From: Ochotona curzoniae
Lineage: Eukaryota > Chordata > Mammalia > Lagomorpha > Ochotonidae
DNA: 64,000 nucleotides
Assembly (NCBI RefSeq): GCF_017591425.1
Contig: NW_024466413.1
Span: 558,001-622,000, forward strand
Direction: 5' to 3'
Shown here in pieces: positions 11,015 to 23,120 of the stretch. A model generated the notes under the pieces. That model saw nothing but the letters and a program-made list of their open reading frames with translations. It was not told the DNA's origin and did not search any database. The translations under genes were made by a program, and so were the position numbers. Each line of letters opens with the position of its first letter. Positions within the stretch are counted from its first letter, which is position 1.

Positions 11015-13725
11015 CCAGCATGAGCACCTTGCTTCTGCTGTGCAAGTGATCTTGTGGAGGCTTTAGGGAATGGTACTGACATGGGCATGCAGGGAACTGG
11101 GAGTCCATGCCCAGGAAGGTGGAGCAAGACTGAGGATTTCCATAGGTGCTTGATCCCAGGTTTGGGGGGGTAGAGCCCCAGGTTAAAATGCTGCTGTGGT
11201 GGTTATCTGGTGGACTAGGTTTGGGGAACTGTGAAGGTGCTTGTGTAGAAGGCTTAGGGTCCCAGACCTGCTGGCATGCTAGAGAACTGGATCTGGGGAC
11301 CTGAGCTTGGGTTCCTGTTGGATGGGCAAAGCTCCAGGCCAGCATGCCACCCCACCACAAGACTGGGCTTGGGAAGACCGAGCTGGGGAACCCATGCACT
11401 CCCAGGTACAGGGACTGGATTGATCAGGGAAAGGGTATGGGGATATGTGGGAGGAAGCTCTGCTGAGTGAGTATATTGCGGATGAGGAATGACTTCTTTC
11501 AACAAGCACACTGTATTTGCAGGTAAGTGAGGGGACTGAGACTGGTTGAGGAGGGAAGTTGGATCAGACTGATGCATCTACCCACATGGGAGACCTGAAC
11601 TGGGCTAGTTCAACACCAACCACACCCACCAGCACACGCTAAAGCTAGGGCTGGGGCCTCCCTGGAAGGTTAGATCACAATACTCAAGTGATGTTCATGT
11701 TAGCTGGGCAATGACCCTGACCAGCACCCAAGAAAACCAGGTCTGGGGGCAGATAGTGTATGTGTAGGGGGAATATGAGGGCTCACCATTGTGGAACTGC
11801 AATACCTGTTGGTTTGTTTAAGGGCTGGGAGTAGTTATGGGATGAGCTAGGCATGAACATGGAACCCTTCGACACTCATGGGTCCTGGGGTGAACAGGCC
11901 AGACTGGCGCAGGTGGCAGCACATAGGCATAGGCAAGAATAGGGTGTGGGGCAGGCTGAGCCATGACATTTACCAGCTCACACAAAGACCAAGACAGAGG
12001 GCAGAGTCTGTTGGGTAAGGGCCTAGTGAGATCTGGGTCTGGATGTTGGACTGGTGGGGAAACTTGGGGAACTTCCCTGGTGGGCTGTAGCTCCCTCTGG
12101 TGAGCATGTGATTCAGGCCTGGGTATTGGTCAGGATAGGCAAGGCAGTTCCACTTGTCAGCAGTGTGTGGGTTGGTTCAGCAAGGTGGTGGGATGGGGCA
12201 GGGCACATGGCATGTGCAGGAGCCAGGGTGGAGTGTGGGACATGCTGGGCTAGGCTGTCACACCTATCAGTTTGTATGAAAGCCAGGAATGGGGCAGATT
12301 GGGCAGGACTAGGCTGCAGCATCCGTTATTGAGAGTTGGGATTGGGGTTGGGCTGCGGCATCTGATGACAAAGGCCAGGATGGGATGGGATGGGATGGGC
12401 TATGTACTGGGTCAGAGCAATGGCTGGCATGCACAAAATCTATGGTTGGAAGCAGGCCTGGTCAGGGAACTAAGGGGATGCCCCCAGCTTGGTTGTGGTT
12501 TCCACTGGCAAGCATGACAGCCATAATGTGGTTGGTGAACTGGGCTGGATATGAGTGCAAAATACCTCGGCAAGGGTTTGGACTGGGTTTGGGGTATGCC
12601 AGTCTGGGCTAGGCTCTAGCACCCACTAGCATGAGTTGGAACTGGGGGCAGGCCAGGCTTGACCAGCCCAGGCGGCAGCACCCAACAGCAAATGTCAAAG
12701 GCAGTGTGGTTTATCTGACTGAGCTAGGCTGCAGCACTCACCTGTGTGTATGAAAGCTGAGTGGCATGCAGAACAAACTGGACCAGTCTGCTGCACATGC
12801 CAGCATGGAGCAAGGCTGAGGGTGGGGATCACTCTGACTGGGATGCAGCCTTTTTGGTGTGTGTGAGGGCTATGTGGTACAGGGCACACTTATGTCAGCG
12901 GGTATTACCACCCATATAGCCAGGTACATCCCCAGCCCAGGTTCTCACGACCATCCCTGAGAGCTGCAACCCATCAGGGTAGCCATTTTCCCTACTAGAC
13001 ACACTCTCAGTCCCAGATCTTGTACTGTCCAGGTGGTTCTGCAGTCTAGCTTAAAGGAAGTGCCCCATTCCTAGTGCTTGCCAGCTCATGCTACAGCAGA
13101 GCCCAACCAGCTTGCACTTACTCTGACTCACGCATGCACCAGTAGATAGTGGCTTAGCCCAGCCAAGGCTGGGCGGTGGGTATGGTAGGGGCTATTGGGG
13201 ATCACTGACTGGGATGCAGTGGATGGCATGCCCAGATGCGCCTGGGGGACGTGGCAGTTCATGGGGCCTGCAGAGGCATCTAGCACCATAGCAGAGGAGC
13301 AAGAGAAGAACATACTGGATAACTCTTCCAATCAAGCTTTGACAGCAAGTGTCTGGGTGAATGGAGGGTCTGAGGTGAATTACGTCAGCCAATCGATCTT
13401 GAAAGGATTCTCATCTTTGGAGTAATGAAATCAACAGCATTTCAGAACTATCAAAGCTACTTAAGCAGTATGCTTTGGAGCATGCTCCAGATCAGGGACC
13501 CTGATGACACTAGGTGACCATCTTCCATCCCTGGGTACTGATGTGGTTAGAATGCTGGGTGTGGCTTCTCTCCTTCTCAACCCTTCCCCCAGATACAGGA
13601 AGAAAAAGAATTGGAAACAATGATTTCATCCACCTCCTATTCTTTGATACTTCCCACCTTAATCATTGTTCCTCATGGATATGCACCCCTCAACTATGTA
13701 ATCAAAAAGGAGTCACACACAAAAA
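11015..13725 (+). mobile_element. G-rich VNTR-like composite insertion of unknown family
   Basis: About 2.7 kb interrupts L1 ORF2. From 11015 to about 13390 the plus strand is rich in G with loosely repeated phrases: 'gctgggctaggct', 'ggcagcaccca', 'cagcatgagttggaactggg', 'gtatgaaagc', 'caggcctggtcaggg'. They recur about every 70-100 bp with heavy divergence, as in a decayed tandem array. From about 13390 to 13717 follows a non-repetitive AT-richer module that ends in an A-rich tail ('cacacaaaaaaaagg'), after which L1 sequence resumes. I see no coding potential. It might be an SVA-like composite retroposon, or the non-coding interior of a MaLR-type LTR element; I cannot decide. Confidence 0.6.
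12378..12399 (+). repeat. (GGGAT)n microsatellite
   Basis: About four uninterrupted GGGAT units inside the G-rich composite insertion. Confidence 0.9.
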
Positions 13726-14420
13726 AAAGGGTAGTAAGGCCAATATAAGAAAATGGGATTACAAACTAAGCAGCTTTACAGCAAAGGAAAAGATCAACAA
13801 CGTGAAGAAGCAAGCAGAATGAGAAAACCTTTGCATATTACACAACCAATGGGGAGCTAATATCAAGAGTTTGCAAACAGCTTCAGAAACTCCAGCAACC
13901 CACCTTGAGGGAAATGAAGATGTTCTAAACAGCAAATTCAAATGGCAAATAGACAGGAAAACAATGCTCAGGCTCCCCAGCTATCAGGGAAACGTAGAAA
14001 CCACACTGAAGTGCCATCTGACTCCAGTGCGATTGGCCTGCATTCAGAACTCTAATATGTACTGGCCTGGACATGCGGACCAAGGTTCCCTGCTATGCTG
14101 TTAATCGGAGCGTGGGCTAGGAAATGAAATCTGCATATGAGAAAGTGATCTGTTTACAGCAGCATGATCTGCGATGACAAAGACATGGAAACAATCTGGA
14201 TGCCTATCTGAAGAGGAATGGATTAAGCAGCAGCGGTCTATCTAATTCTGGAGTACTACTCAGCTATCAAGAAAAATTCTACCATTTGCAGCCAAACGGT
14301 CCCAACTAAAGACCATTATGCTCAGTGAAATAAGCCAACCTCAAGAGGACACATATCATGTTCTTACTAGTTGAATTCTTTATTTAGCTGAGGGTTACAC
14401 TTGTGATTAAGAAGAAAATG
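13726..14420 (+). pseudogene. L1 ORF2 C-terminal fragment and 3'UTR start
   Basis: The blocks 'aaatgggattacaaactaag', 'agctaatatcaagagtttg', 'ccccagctatcagggaaac', 'gaaatgaaatctgcatatgag' and 'tatgctcagtgaaataagcc' follow the same order as 22340-23090 of the full-length L1. One internal stretch has a deletion (near 14105, where 'gtgggctaggaaatgaaatc' joins two blocks separated by about 110 bp in the other copy). Confidence 0.82.
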
Positions 14421-15884
14421 TCTGTGGAGATTCAAAATAAGGAAAGAGAACAAGGGTGGAAACATGGGCAGTAGGGAAGGTAGTTTTAGACTGTTAAGTC
14501 TGTGAAATATATGAAAGCTCTGCCCCACTAGGACAGTTTGTGGCTACATGCTTGGAACCCAAAGCTAGTTAACTCCAGCTGTCAATCATGAGCATCATGG
14601 CTGCATCATCATTTACTGCCCTTCAAACCTTAGGAAATAACCACCAAATCAGGAAGATAGGCTGCCAGAGGCTCCCTGGACTGGCCTACTTTGTAGCATC
14701 CTTCTGTGAAGTTGCGCTTTACATCCACTGCTTTTGTCCGAATCATAATTACGACTCTGCAAAAGCAGTCAGGCTATGCCAACTGCTGCTGGGAACATCC
14801 CATCAAAGTCACAGGTATAGCTTCCTCTAGGTTTTCAAATTAACTTTCATAGAGTTATCAAAGCAATTTGACAAACCACCATAGAATTGTACAATTATTT
14901 CTCTGTGCATGAAACAAGTGCCTAAGATGCTGTTCAGTTGTCCTTCTGTAAGCATGGATAGTTGTTCCATTTTGGACCCGTTTTATGTTTCCTGATGTTG
15001 CATCTTTTAGAATCCATTCCAAGCCTTAGGTTTCTCTAGATGCAACAGCCAAAAGTTGTAATCCTGACCGTATGCAAGCTCTACTCCAGCCTACTCTTTG
15101 GTGGCTTACTCGGCGTGGATTTAAGTATAGTTACTGATCTAAGAGTGAGGATGTATGGGGTGGGCTTCATGGAGATTCTATGAATCTTTGTAAAGTCACA
15201 TGAAAACCCTTTCTCATATGAGGTCAAAACAGGATTTTTGCACATGTATTTTATGTTTTTTATATTCACTTGAAATGGACATTCCCATACTATCTCTTAA
15301 AGACAGATATAAGGGATTCATGCTAGTGATTAGAGTGTGGAAAGAAGAGCATGTGGTCTTTTATAGCATGAGCCAGTGAGGCAGTATCTAACACATTTGC
15401 AATATTAATTTCTACAAGTAGAAAAATAGGTATTTGAAATCCTAGTGATGGAGATGCCGATCTTGACTGGATCGGACTTTCACGACGACCCTGAGGTGGA
15501 TAGGATTTCACAGTACTTCATCTGGTAATGGAGGAGACATCCTCTCAGACAAGTCTCACAGCCCTCCAGCTCCAACTGCGGCTCACAAAAAAAATCATAA
15601 AGGTCTCTGTCCTGCTCAACTCCATGAGCCTTTTTGGCATCAGGTAGAACCCTTTCAGGGTGCACCGAGTCACTACGGGTGTTTTAAGCAGGGATGACGT
15701 TCAGGAAATGACATCCTTGCAAAGCCAGGGACATTCAGTGTCAGTGGCCACCTGGAGTGGAGGTCCTGAAAGAGGTAGCTAGACCTCAAGTTCTGCCGTG
15801 GGGAAACCAGAGGGTGTTGAAGGTGGTATTCAATGAGTGGGTTGTTTCAAGTTCACCTGCACAGGCTCTGCATATTTAAGACTT
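14421..15884. other. Unassigned interval
   Basis: No gene or repeat recognised. The first 100-200 bases could still belong to the 3'UTR of the L1 to the left. Confidence 0.5.
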
Positions 15885-16148
15885 GGAAGGCTGAGAAGAT
15901 ACTGACTTTATCTACTGATTCTTAGTGATTTCTTAGCACAAATAGCCTGACCAGCCTAAAGCTAGGAACTCCATTTGGTCTCCTGTGTGGGCAACAGTCC
16001 CGAACACTTGACCATAATGCCTTGATTTCCCAGCAGCCTTAGCAGGAGAATGGGAAATAGAGCAGCTAGGATTCAAGCTGGTGTTCACATGGGATGCTGG
16101 CATTATAGATGATAGCTTAACCCACCATGCCACAATGCAGGTCCCTGC
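15885..16148 (-). repeat. C-SINE, antisense, old
   Basis: Plus-strand order 'agctaggaactccatttggtctcc', 'tgtgtgggcaacagtcccgaacacttga', 'ttagcaggagaatgg', 'agcagctaggattcaagc', 'acatgggatgctggc', 'ttaacccaccatgccacaatgcagg' matches an antisense C-SINE of the longer, older type. No reliable TSD. Confidence 0.75.
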
Positions 16149-17206
16149 ATGAGTGTTTAACCCTAGACTCCGTGTCTAGGGTTTTAATTGTGAAGTTTCT
16201 GGCAAACATAGTTCCTGGACTCCCATCCTCTGTTACAGGGGAAGAGCAGAATGGACTACCCTCCAGCATACGAAAAACGGCCAGCATGACAAGAATGAGG
16301 TGATGAGATGCCGAGTTTGTCGGCTTTGATGGAGGAAACTACCTCCAGCTCTGGCCGGGAAAGCACACAGGGAAAGAGCCGTTTTTAGTAAGGACCTCCA
16401 GTCTTCGACTTTGATTTGTTCAAGTATATATAGAGATAATTGGGTTAAAATTAGTGCTTAGCATCTGCAAAGTTTTCAAAGCAATTGTTTGGAAAGAAGC
16501 CATCAAAATCAATTATAACCCTTAATTGGAGGCATGAAATTTCCATTGCTAAGTTTGTCAGATGCTTATTTTAGAATCCCCTATTTATAATGTATTTGTG
16601 TGTAGGCCAAGTTTGGTAACTCTTAGTTTCTTAATTATTTACTCGGAAAAACAGTGATTTATGGCTTTCGAATATGCATAAAATAAGCTGAATATGGAAC
16701 TCAAGGAATAGGATTAAAATTCTATTTTGTTGCTTCTAATTTAAAGTCTTTCAGGGTAAGGAATTCTTTGTAGGACAAATAGGCTTGAATGGACTTAGAA
16801 ATAGGTCTTGAGCTCAATATGAAAGGAGAAATGATGTATATAGCTCTTACTCAGGGCTATTGCCGCTCAGTGGAGAGTAGATCTTTAGTCAGGCTTTCCT
16901 TATCCAAATCCTGTTGTCTATTGTAATATAAGCATATTGAAGGTCCATAAAAGCAAACAAAGTCAGGAAGCAATTAAGATGTGTTGGTTACTAGCAAAAT
17001 TTAGATTCTGCTTTGCCAATATCCTTGTCAGATTGCTAATTGCATCAGGGAAAGCATTTTGTAGCAAGGAGCTAATGAGATTCAGTAATTTAGTGGCTTG
17101 TTTCTTCTTTAAATACCTATGAAGACATTTGCAAATCTTATAAATGTTAAATATCTAAGAACTCCTGTGAAGGTTTTCTACAGAAACTCAACACCATGAT
17201 TTAAAG
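16149..17206. other. Unassigned AT-rich interval
   Basis: No feature recognised; AT-rich sequence ahead of a full-length L1. Confidence 0.5.
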
Positions 17207-17219
17207 AGTATATGAATAG

Positions 17220-18392
17220 AGGCAAGATGGTGGCATAGGGTACAGATATGTTTGGTATAAAGGAGAATTTTTAGACAGGGTTAAGCACAAGCAGATTACA
17301 GGGAAAATATTAGGGGTCAGGCAGTAGGCTAGGGGTGGGGTACCTGCAGACCCCCTGGATACAGGGAAGCAGCAGTGATGGTAGAGCAGTGTTGCAGTGA
17401 ACAGAAAAACTCACCAACAGCTGGTGAGCGGTGATCCAGGCACCAACATCAAAGATCCAGCAGTGGCTTCAGCTCAGCTCTTGTGACAGCCAGGTGGGAG
17501 CTCGGGAGGTGAATGCAGTCTGAGACCTGCCAATCTCAAATAGTTTAGACTAGCCACAAACGAAGAAAAAGTAGGGGACTCTGGGCACTGGGCACCATCT
17601 TGTGTGGAGAAGCAGAGTACAGAGTTGACAGAACAGCCAGGAGGGGGCTGGTTTCTGGCTGATCACACGGAGCTGATCCAGCAGGGATGGTAGCACTGGC
17701 TTTGCTCCCTACAGAGTCTGTGTGGTCCCTGGAGCTGAGTCAGCAGCCCCAATTCTCCAGCAGTGCCCTACTGGGCACCATCTTGTGTAATGGGACAGCA
17801 AGTATGAATTTCAAGTGATGGCCCAGAGTGGGCTTGTTTCTATCTAATTGCACTGAGCTGAGCCCACAGAGAATGCAGCACCAGCCTTGCAATGTGCAGG
17901 GTCTGTGTGGTCCCTGGAGCCGACAGCTGGCAGCCGCAGACCTGTCGGTGCCCCTTTGGGTTCCATCTTGCACAGAGGCAAGGGCTCAGAGTATTGGTAA
18001 ACTGCAGGAGGAGCAGTGGTAAACTGCACACGCTAGATCAGTAGCACTCAGATGCCAGTGTCATGGGCCCAGTCACCGTTAGGCTGAAGGGATGACAGCT
18101 GAGCGGCCCAAGAACTAAGCTGGGAATAAAATCACCCCCATCTTGGAACACTGCACAGACTTCACAGAAGAAAAACAGTCCCATGTTTGCATGTTACCAA
18201 CTCCACGCAAAATAACTCCAGGAGGCACTCAAACGTAATGGCCAGCAGGTTGACGAGATCAGTACTGCCGACAAAAGTTACTAAGGACAACTGGCATTTT
18301 CCTATTCCAGGGCACTGACTGGGCATAACAACTTGTAGGCCTATAGGTAATACATCTTAGAAATCTACACTAAGAAGAATCTGCCAACCAGA
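17220..18392 (+). promoter_or_regulatory. L1 5' untranslated region
   Basis: About 1.2 kb of moderately GC-rich sequence before ORF1, starting with 'gcaagatggtggc', a degenerate form of the YY1-type motif found at the start of L1 promoters. It shares blocks with 53295-54414 (for example 'aaactc...caccagcag', 'cactgagctgag', 'gccaaccagaa'). In active L1s this region holds the internal RNA polymerase II promoter; here no activity can be inferred. Confidence 0.75.
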
Positions 18393-19596
18393 ATGGCAAT
18401 GACAAAAGGTAAGAGAGGCACTATGAATGTTACTGAAGACAATCCAGCAAAGGAGCAAAGCCTCAACCACTCTGAGTTAACTGAGGAAGACATTGTAAAA
18501 ATGGGGGACAGAGAACCCAGAAAGCTCATTATAAAGCTTTTGGACAACAAGGAAAAGCACATAATATAAGAGTTCAAGGAATTTAAGTAATGTGTCACAC
18601 AGGAAATAGCATCACTGAAACAAATGAAAGCTGACCATAAGTTAAAGATACAGTGAAGCAGATTAAAAGTACAGTGGGAAGTCTCAAAAACAGAATGAAG
18701 GAGACAAACTCAGATTGAAAGATATTTCCTGTCACCAGGGATGAAACAAAATGCTGGAAGCAGAGCTGGGCCAAGCTTACAAAAAAAAAAAAGTATTCAA
18801 GAATTAAGACACTATTAAAAGACCCAATGTAAGAGTTATTGGAGTTCCAGAGGGGCACAGAAGGAAGCTGGGATTAAAGGTGTATTTAATGAAATAAAGG
18901 AAAATTAATCTGGAGAAATTGAAAAACATACAGGAAGGTTACAGAACTCATAGTTTATCAAAAGCGAACTTCCTCACAACACATTATCAGCTCTCTTCAG
19001 TTAAACATAAGGAAAAGAGCCTTAAATGTGCACATGAAAAAAAGTGATCTATAGATTAACCCCAATCAAACTTGGCTGACCTCTCAGAGGAAACACTACA
19101 GGCCAGAAGAGCATGGAGTGACATTCCAGATTCTCAACAAAAAATTTCAGTCTAGAATAACGTATCCTGCAAAGCTCTTTGAAATAAAATTCTTTCACAA
19201 GAAAAACTTGTTAAGAATTTGCCTCTTTTTAAAATATTTTTATTGCAAAGTCAGATTTATATGGAGAGGAGGAGACTCCAAGTGACTGCAATGGCTGGCT
19301 GGTGTTGCACCAATCCGAAGCCAGGAGCCTGGAGTCCCTTCTGGTTATCCCATGCAGGTGCAGGGTCCCAAGGCTCTGGGCCATTTGGACTGCTTTTCCA
19401 GGCCACAAACAGGGAGCTGGGTTTGAAGTGGGGCTGCTGGGATTAGAACTGACACCCATATGGGATCCCAGCGTGTTCAAGGCAAGGACTGAATTTGCCT
19501 CTTCTAAACCTGCCCTATAAATAATACTCAAAGATGTTCAAGAATAAAGGAATAGCAACTACCAAAACCAAAGGCAAATTGAGAACATCTCACTAA
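18393..19596 (+). pseudogene. L1 ORF1 (RNA-binding protein), broken
   Basis: ORF1 protein is the trimeric, coiled-coil RNA chaperone of L1. The start is the ATG at 18393: the frame reads 'MAMTKGKRGTMNVTEDN' and is closed by TAA at 18567-18569 after 58 codons. The coiled-coil part follows in other frames, then RRM and C-terminal domain blocks ('cagattctcaacaaaaa', 'gtatcctgcaaagctc', 'aatttgcctcttctaaacctgcc'). A C-SINE (19228-19490) splits the C-terminal domain. The family stop corresponds to the TAA at 19594-19596, by comparison with the HAL1-like copy. Several stops and frameshifts make it non-functional. Confidence 0.85.
19228..19490 (-). mobile_element. C-SINE inside L1 ORF1
   Basis: Antisense C-SINE: 'aaaatatttttattgcaaag' (tail), 'gaagccaggagcctggagtcc', 'aggtgcagggtcccaaggc', 'cagggagctggg', 'cacccatatgggatccc', 'ttcaaggcaaggact'. 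A perfect 13-bp TSD, gaatttgcctctt, is present at 19215-19227 and 19491-19503. The right copy restores the ORF1 text exactly. The extreme 5' head of the SINE is missing, so it is slightly 5'-truncated. Confidence 0.93.
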
Positions 19597-19629
19597 AAAG
19601 TTAGCAGAAGACTAAATTAAAGAACAACC

Positions 19630-22600
19630 CATGCTAAATTGACAGGACCAAACTGTCACCTGTCCATAACTAAATGGCTTAACCTCAGTCAAATGCCATA
19701 GGTTAGAGGACTGGATCAAAAAAAAAAAAAATCCAGCAGGAAAAATGTGCAGGAGTAGTCATTGCTACATCAGGTGATCTAGATTTTGATGTGAAAAATA
19801 TTCAAAGATGAAGGACATCATATAATGATCAAAGGACCCATTCAGTAAGAGATCACCATAATAAATGTATATGTGCCAAATGCCAAAGGTATCTAGCTAT
19901 GTGAAACAAATTAATAGATTTAAAGGGAGAAACAGACCTCCAATAGGATCAGTTTGGGACCTTAATACCCCATTAACATCAATGGGCATATCAAAAACTC
20001 AAAAACAACCAAACTCACCTAACTCTGGAGCAAATGGATTTAGTTGACATCTACCAAACCTTTCATTCTACAGATAATATACTTTTCCTCATCAGTACAT
20101 GCAACCTTTTCAAGGATTGACCATGTTATAGGCCATAAAACAAGCCTCGGCAAATTGAAAAAAAAATTGCAATTATACCATGCATCTTAGACCATCATGG
20201 AGTGAAGCTAGAGACCAAGTCAAAACACCAAGGAAGACTTGCAAACACAGAGACTGAATAATATGTTACTAAATGAGCAATGAGTTAGAGAGGAAAACAA
20301 AGGGGAAACAATCAGTTGGAACAAATGAAGGCATCAATACAACATATCAAAACCTATGGGACACAATCAAGGCAGTGTTAAGGGAAAAGTTAACATAAGC
20401 ACTGACTGAAATTAAACTAGAAAGCATCGAGTAAATCAGCTAACCTTACAGTTGAAGGAACTAGAACAGTAAGGCAACCTCAAATTAGTAGGAAAAAAAT
20501 CAAAATAAGGGAGGAAATAAACCAAATAGAGACCAAAAGAACTGTAAGATCAATGAATCAAATAGCCTGCTCTTTGAGAAAAACAAGATAAACTCCCTAT
20601 TAGCTCAACTAATCAAAAAAAGGAGGGAGAAAATACCTACCAATAGCAGAGATGAGAAAGGAAATATAACATACCTCGGACATACAGAGAATCATTGGAA
20701 ACTATTACAAGCAAATATATGTCAACAAATCAGAAGCCCCAGAAGAGATAAGCAGATTTTTGGACATACAATCCAAAATTTAGTCAAGAAGCAATTAATC
20801 TAAATAGACCTATAGCATGGACTGAGATTGAATCAGTGATTAAAGCCCTCCCAACCAAGAAAAGTCATGGGCCAAATGACTTCACTGCTGAATTCTACCA
20901 AAAGTTTCAAGAGGAACTTACCCTAATCAAAACAATAGCAAGAGGCAATACTTCCAGATTCTATGAAGACAATATCACCTTAATACCAAAGCCAGATAGA
21001 CAACAGAAGAACTAAAGATCAGTATCATTGATGAACATAGATGCAAAGATCCTCAACGAAATACTAGCCAAAAGGATCCAACAGCACATCAGGCAGATCA
21101 TTCACCTGGACCAGGTGGGATTCATCTCAGGCATGCAAGAATGGTTCAATATTCACATATCAAATGTGATACATCAAATTGAGAAAAAAATGATCAGTAG
21201 ATGCAGAGAAGGGATTTGACAAAATCCAACACCACTTCATGCAGAAAACCCTACACAAGATAGGCACGAAGAACATTCTACAACACAAAACAATTTACAA
21301 AAAAACCAATGTCAGCATCATACTAAATGGGGAAAGATTGGAAGCCTTGCATCCCAAATCTGGAAGTAGACAGGGATGTCCACTGTCACCGCTACTCTTC
21401 AATATAGTTTTGGAAGTCCTTGCCAGAGCTATTAGGCAAGAAAGAATTAAAAGGGTCCAAATTGGAAATGACATACTGAAATTCTCTATTTGCAGATGAC
21501 ATGATTCTCTACACAGTAGAACCGAAAGACTCAGTCTAGAGACTATTGGAACACATAAGACTTTTGCGGAGTAGCAGGATACAAAATTAATGTACACAAA
21601 TCGATGGCACTAGTGTACACAAATATTTCCATGGATGAGAAATTGTAAATAAAGTTCCCTTTAAGATAGCGGAGAGGAACCTTATGCCTAGCAATTAAGC
21701 TAACTAAATATGTGGAAGACTTCTATGATGAAAAGTATAAAACATTTAAAAAGGAAATAGACATTGAAAAATGGAGAACCTTACCATGTTCTTGGATTGG
21801 CAGGATCATCAAAATGACCATATTACCAAAAGTAATACAGATTCAACACAATCCCAATCAAAATCCCAACAACATTCTTCAAGTAGAAAAAGATAAAAGT
21901 TCATCTGGAACGACAAAAGACCACGAATAGCTAAAGCTATCCTGAAAAATAAAAACTAAGCTGGAGGAGTCACAATTCCAGACCAAGACATACTACAGAG
22001 CAGTGGTTATCAAAACAGTCTGGTACTGGTACACACAGAGGATCAGTGGAATGGAATAGAAACACCAGAAGGGAGCCCACACATGTATAGTCAACTAATT
22101 TGACAAAACTGAAAGCAATCCAGGCAAAAATCCTGGTCTATTCAACAAATGCTGTTGGGACAACTGGTTAGCAGCTTGCAGAATTAAGAAGCATGATCCA
22201 CACATATCACATTGTATGAAACTTAGCTCTAAATGGATCAAGGACCTAAATCTACACCCAGAAACCACCAAACCATTGAAGGAAAACATAGGGAGCACTG
22301 TCCCAGAAATGGGAATGGAGAAAGAAAAGACGCCAAAAGCAAAGGCAGTCAAATATAAAATGGACAAATGGGACTACATTAAACTAAAAAAGCTTCTGCA
22401 CAGCAAAGGAAACAAAGTGAAGCAGCAACCAACAGAATGGGAGAAAATTTCACACTACACAAGTGATAGGGGACTAATAGCCAGGATTTACAAAGAACTT
22501 CAGAAACCCAGCGACAGCCAAAAAAAAAAAAAATACCTTGTTAAAAAATGGACAATTTTCAAAAGAGATTCAAATGGCTAACAGACATATGAAAAGATGT

Positions 22601-23120
22601 TCAGGCTCCCTAGCTATCAGGGAGATACAAATGAAAACCACATTGAGGTATCACCTAATTCCAGTGAAAATGACCTACATTTAGAACTCTACTAACACTG
22701 CCTGCTGGCATGGACATGGGGACAGAGGTACCCTCCCTTTACTGCTGATGGGAATGTAGGCTAATATCACCACTGGAAATCAGTATGGAGAGTGCTTGGA
22801 GAATTGCAAATAAACCTGCCGCATGACCCAGATAGCCTGCTCCTAGGAATATATTCAAAAGAAATGAAATCTGCATATGAGAAGGGGATCTGTAATCCTG
22901 TATTTATAGCAGCATAATCTACAATAGCTAAGGCAAGGAAACAATCCAGATGCGCATCCAGAGTGGTTAAAGAAACTGGTACATTTACTCCATGGAATAT
23001 TACTCAGATATTAAGAATGAAATTGTATCATTTGCAATTAGATGGTGCCAAGTAGAGACTATTATGCTCAGTGAAATAAGTCAATCCCAGAAGAAAAAAT
23101 AGCGTATGTTCTAATAAGGA
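19630..23120 (+). pseudogene. L1 ORF2 (endonuclease and reverse transcriptase), broken
   Basis: ORF2 protein nicks DNA and reverse-transcribes L1 and SINE RNA. Endonuclease region: about 19640-20400 (the 'aggactggatc' and 'gagtagtcattgctacatcagg' blocks). RT region: about 20830-21950, with frames such as '[19 protein letters not shown]' at 21028-21219, '[19 protein letters not shown]' at about 21358-21415 and the catalytic FADD motif near 21488 in a different frame. The C-terminal part runs to 'gctcagtgaaataagtcaatcc' near 23090. At least six frame changes and many stops break it; the longest frame is about 121 codons (22216-22581). No function is expected. Confidence 0.87.

Larger units (their letters stand above)
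8326..14420 (+). mobile_element. Old 5'-truncated L1 broken by nested insertions
   Basis: Three separated blocks read as one L1 ORF2 in order. 8326-8996 is the reverse transcriptase region: it parallels 21110-21760 of the full-length L1 in this window, including the block around 'gatgcagagaag', 'catactaaatgg' and the degenerate FADD site near 8715. About 10427-11014 continues ORF2 (parallels 21780-22300). About 13726-14420 is the ORF2 C-terminal region and start of the 3'UTR (parallels 22340-23130). The breaks hold an ORF2-less L1 derivative, a C-SINE and a G-rich composite insertion. Stops and frameshifts are abundant; no frame exceeds about 110 codons. It starts in the RT domain, typical of 5' truncation at integration. 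I could not see its own TSD. Confidence 0.85.

Noticed and set aside
11015..13725. A CpG island or gene promoter
   Set aside because: The region is G-rich but poor in CpG, and it is bounded by the two halves of one L1, so it is an insertion.
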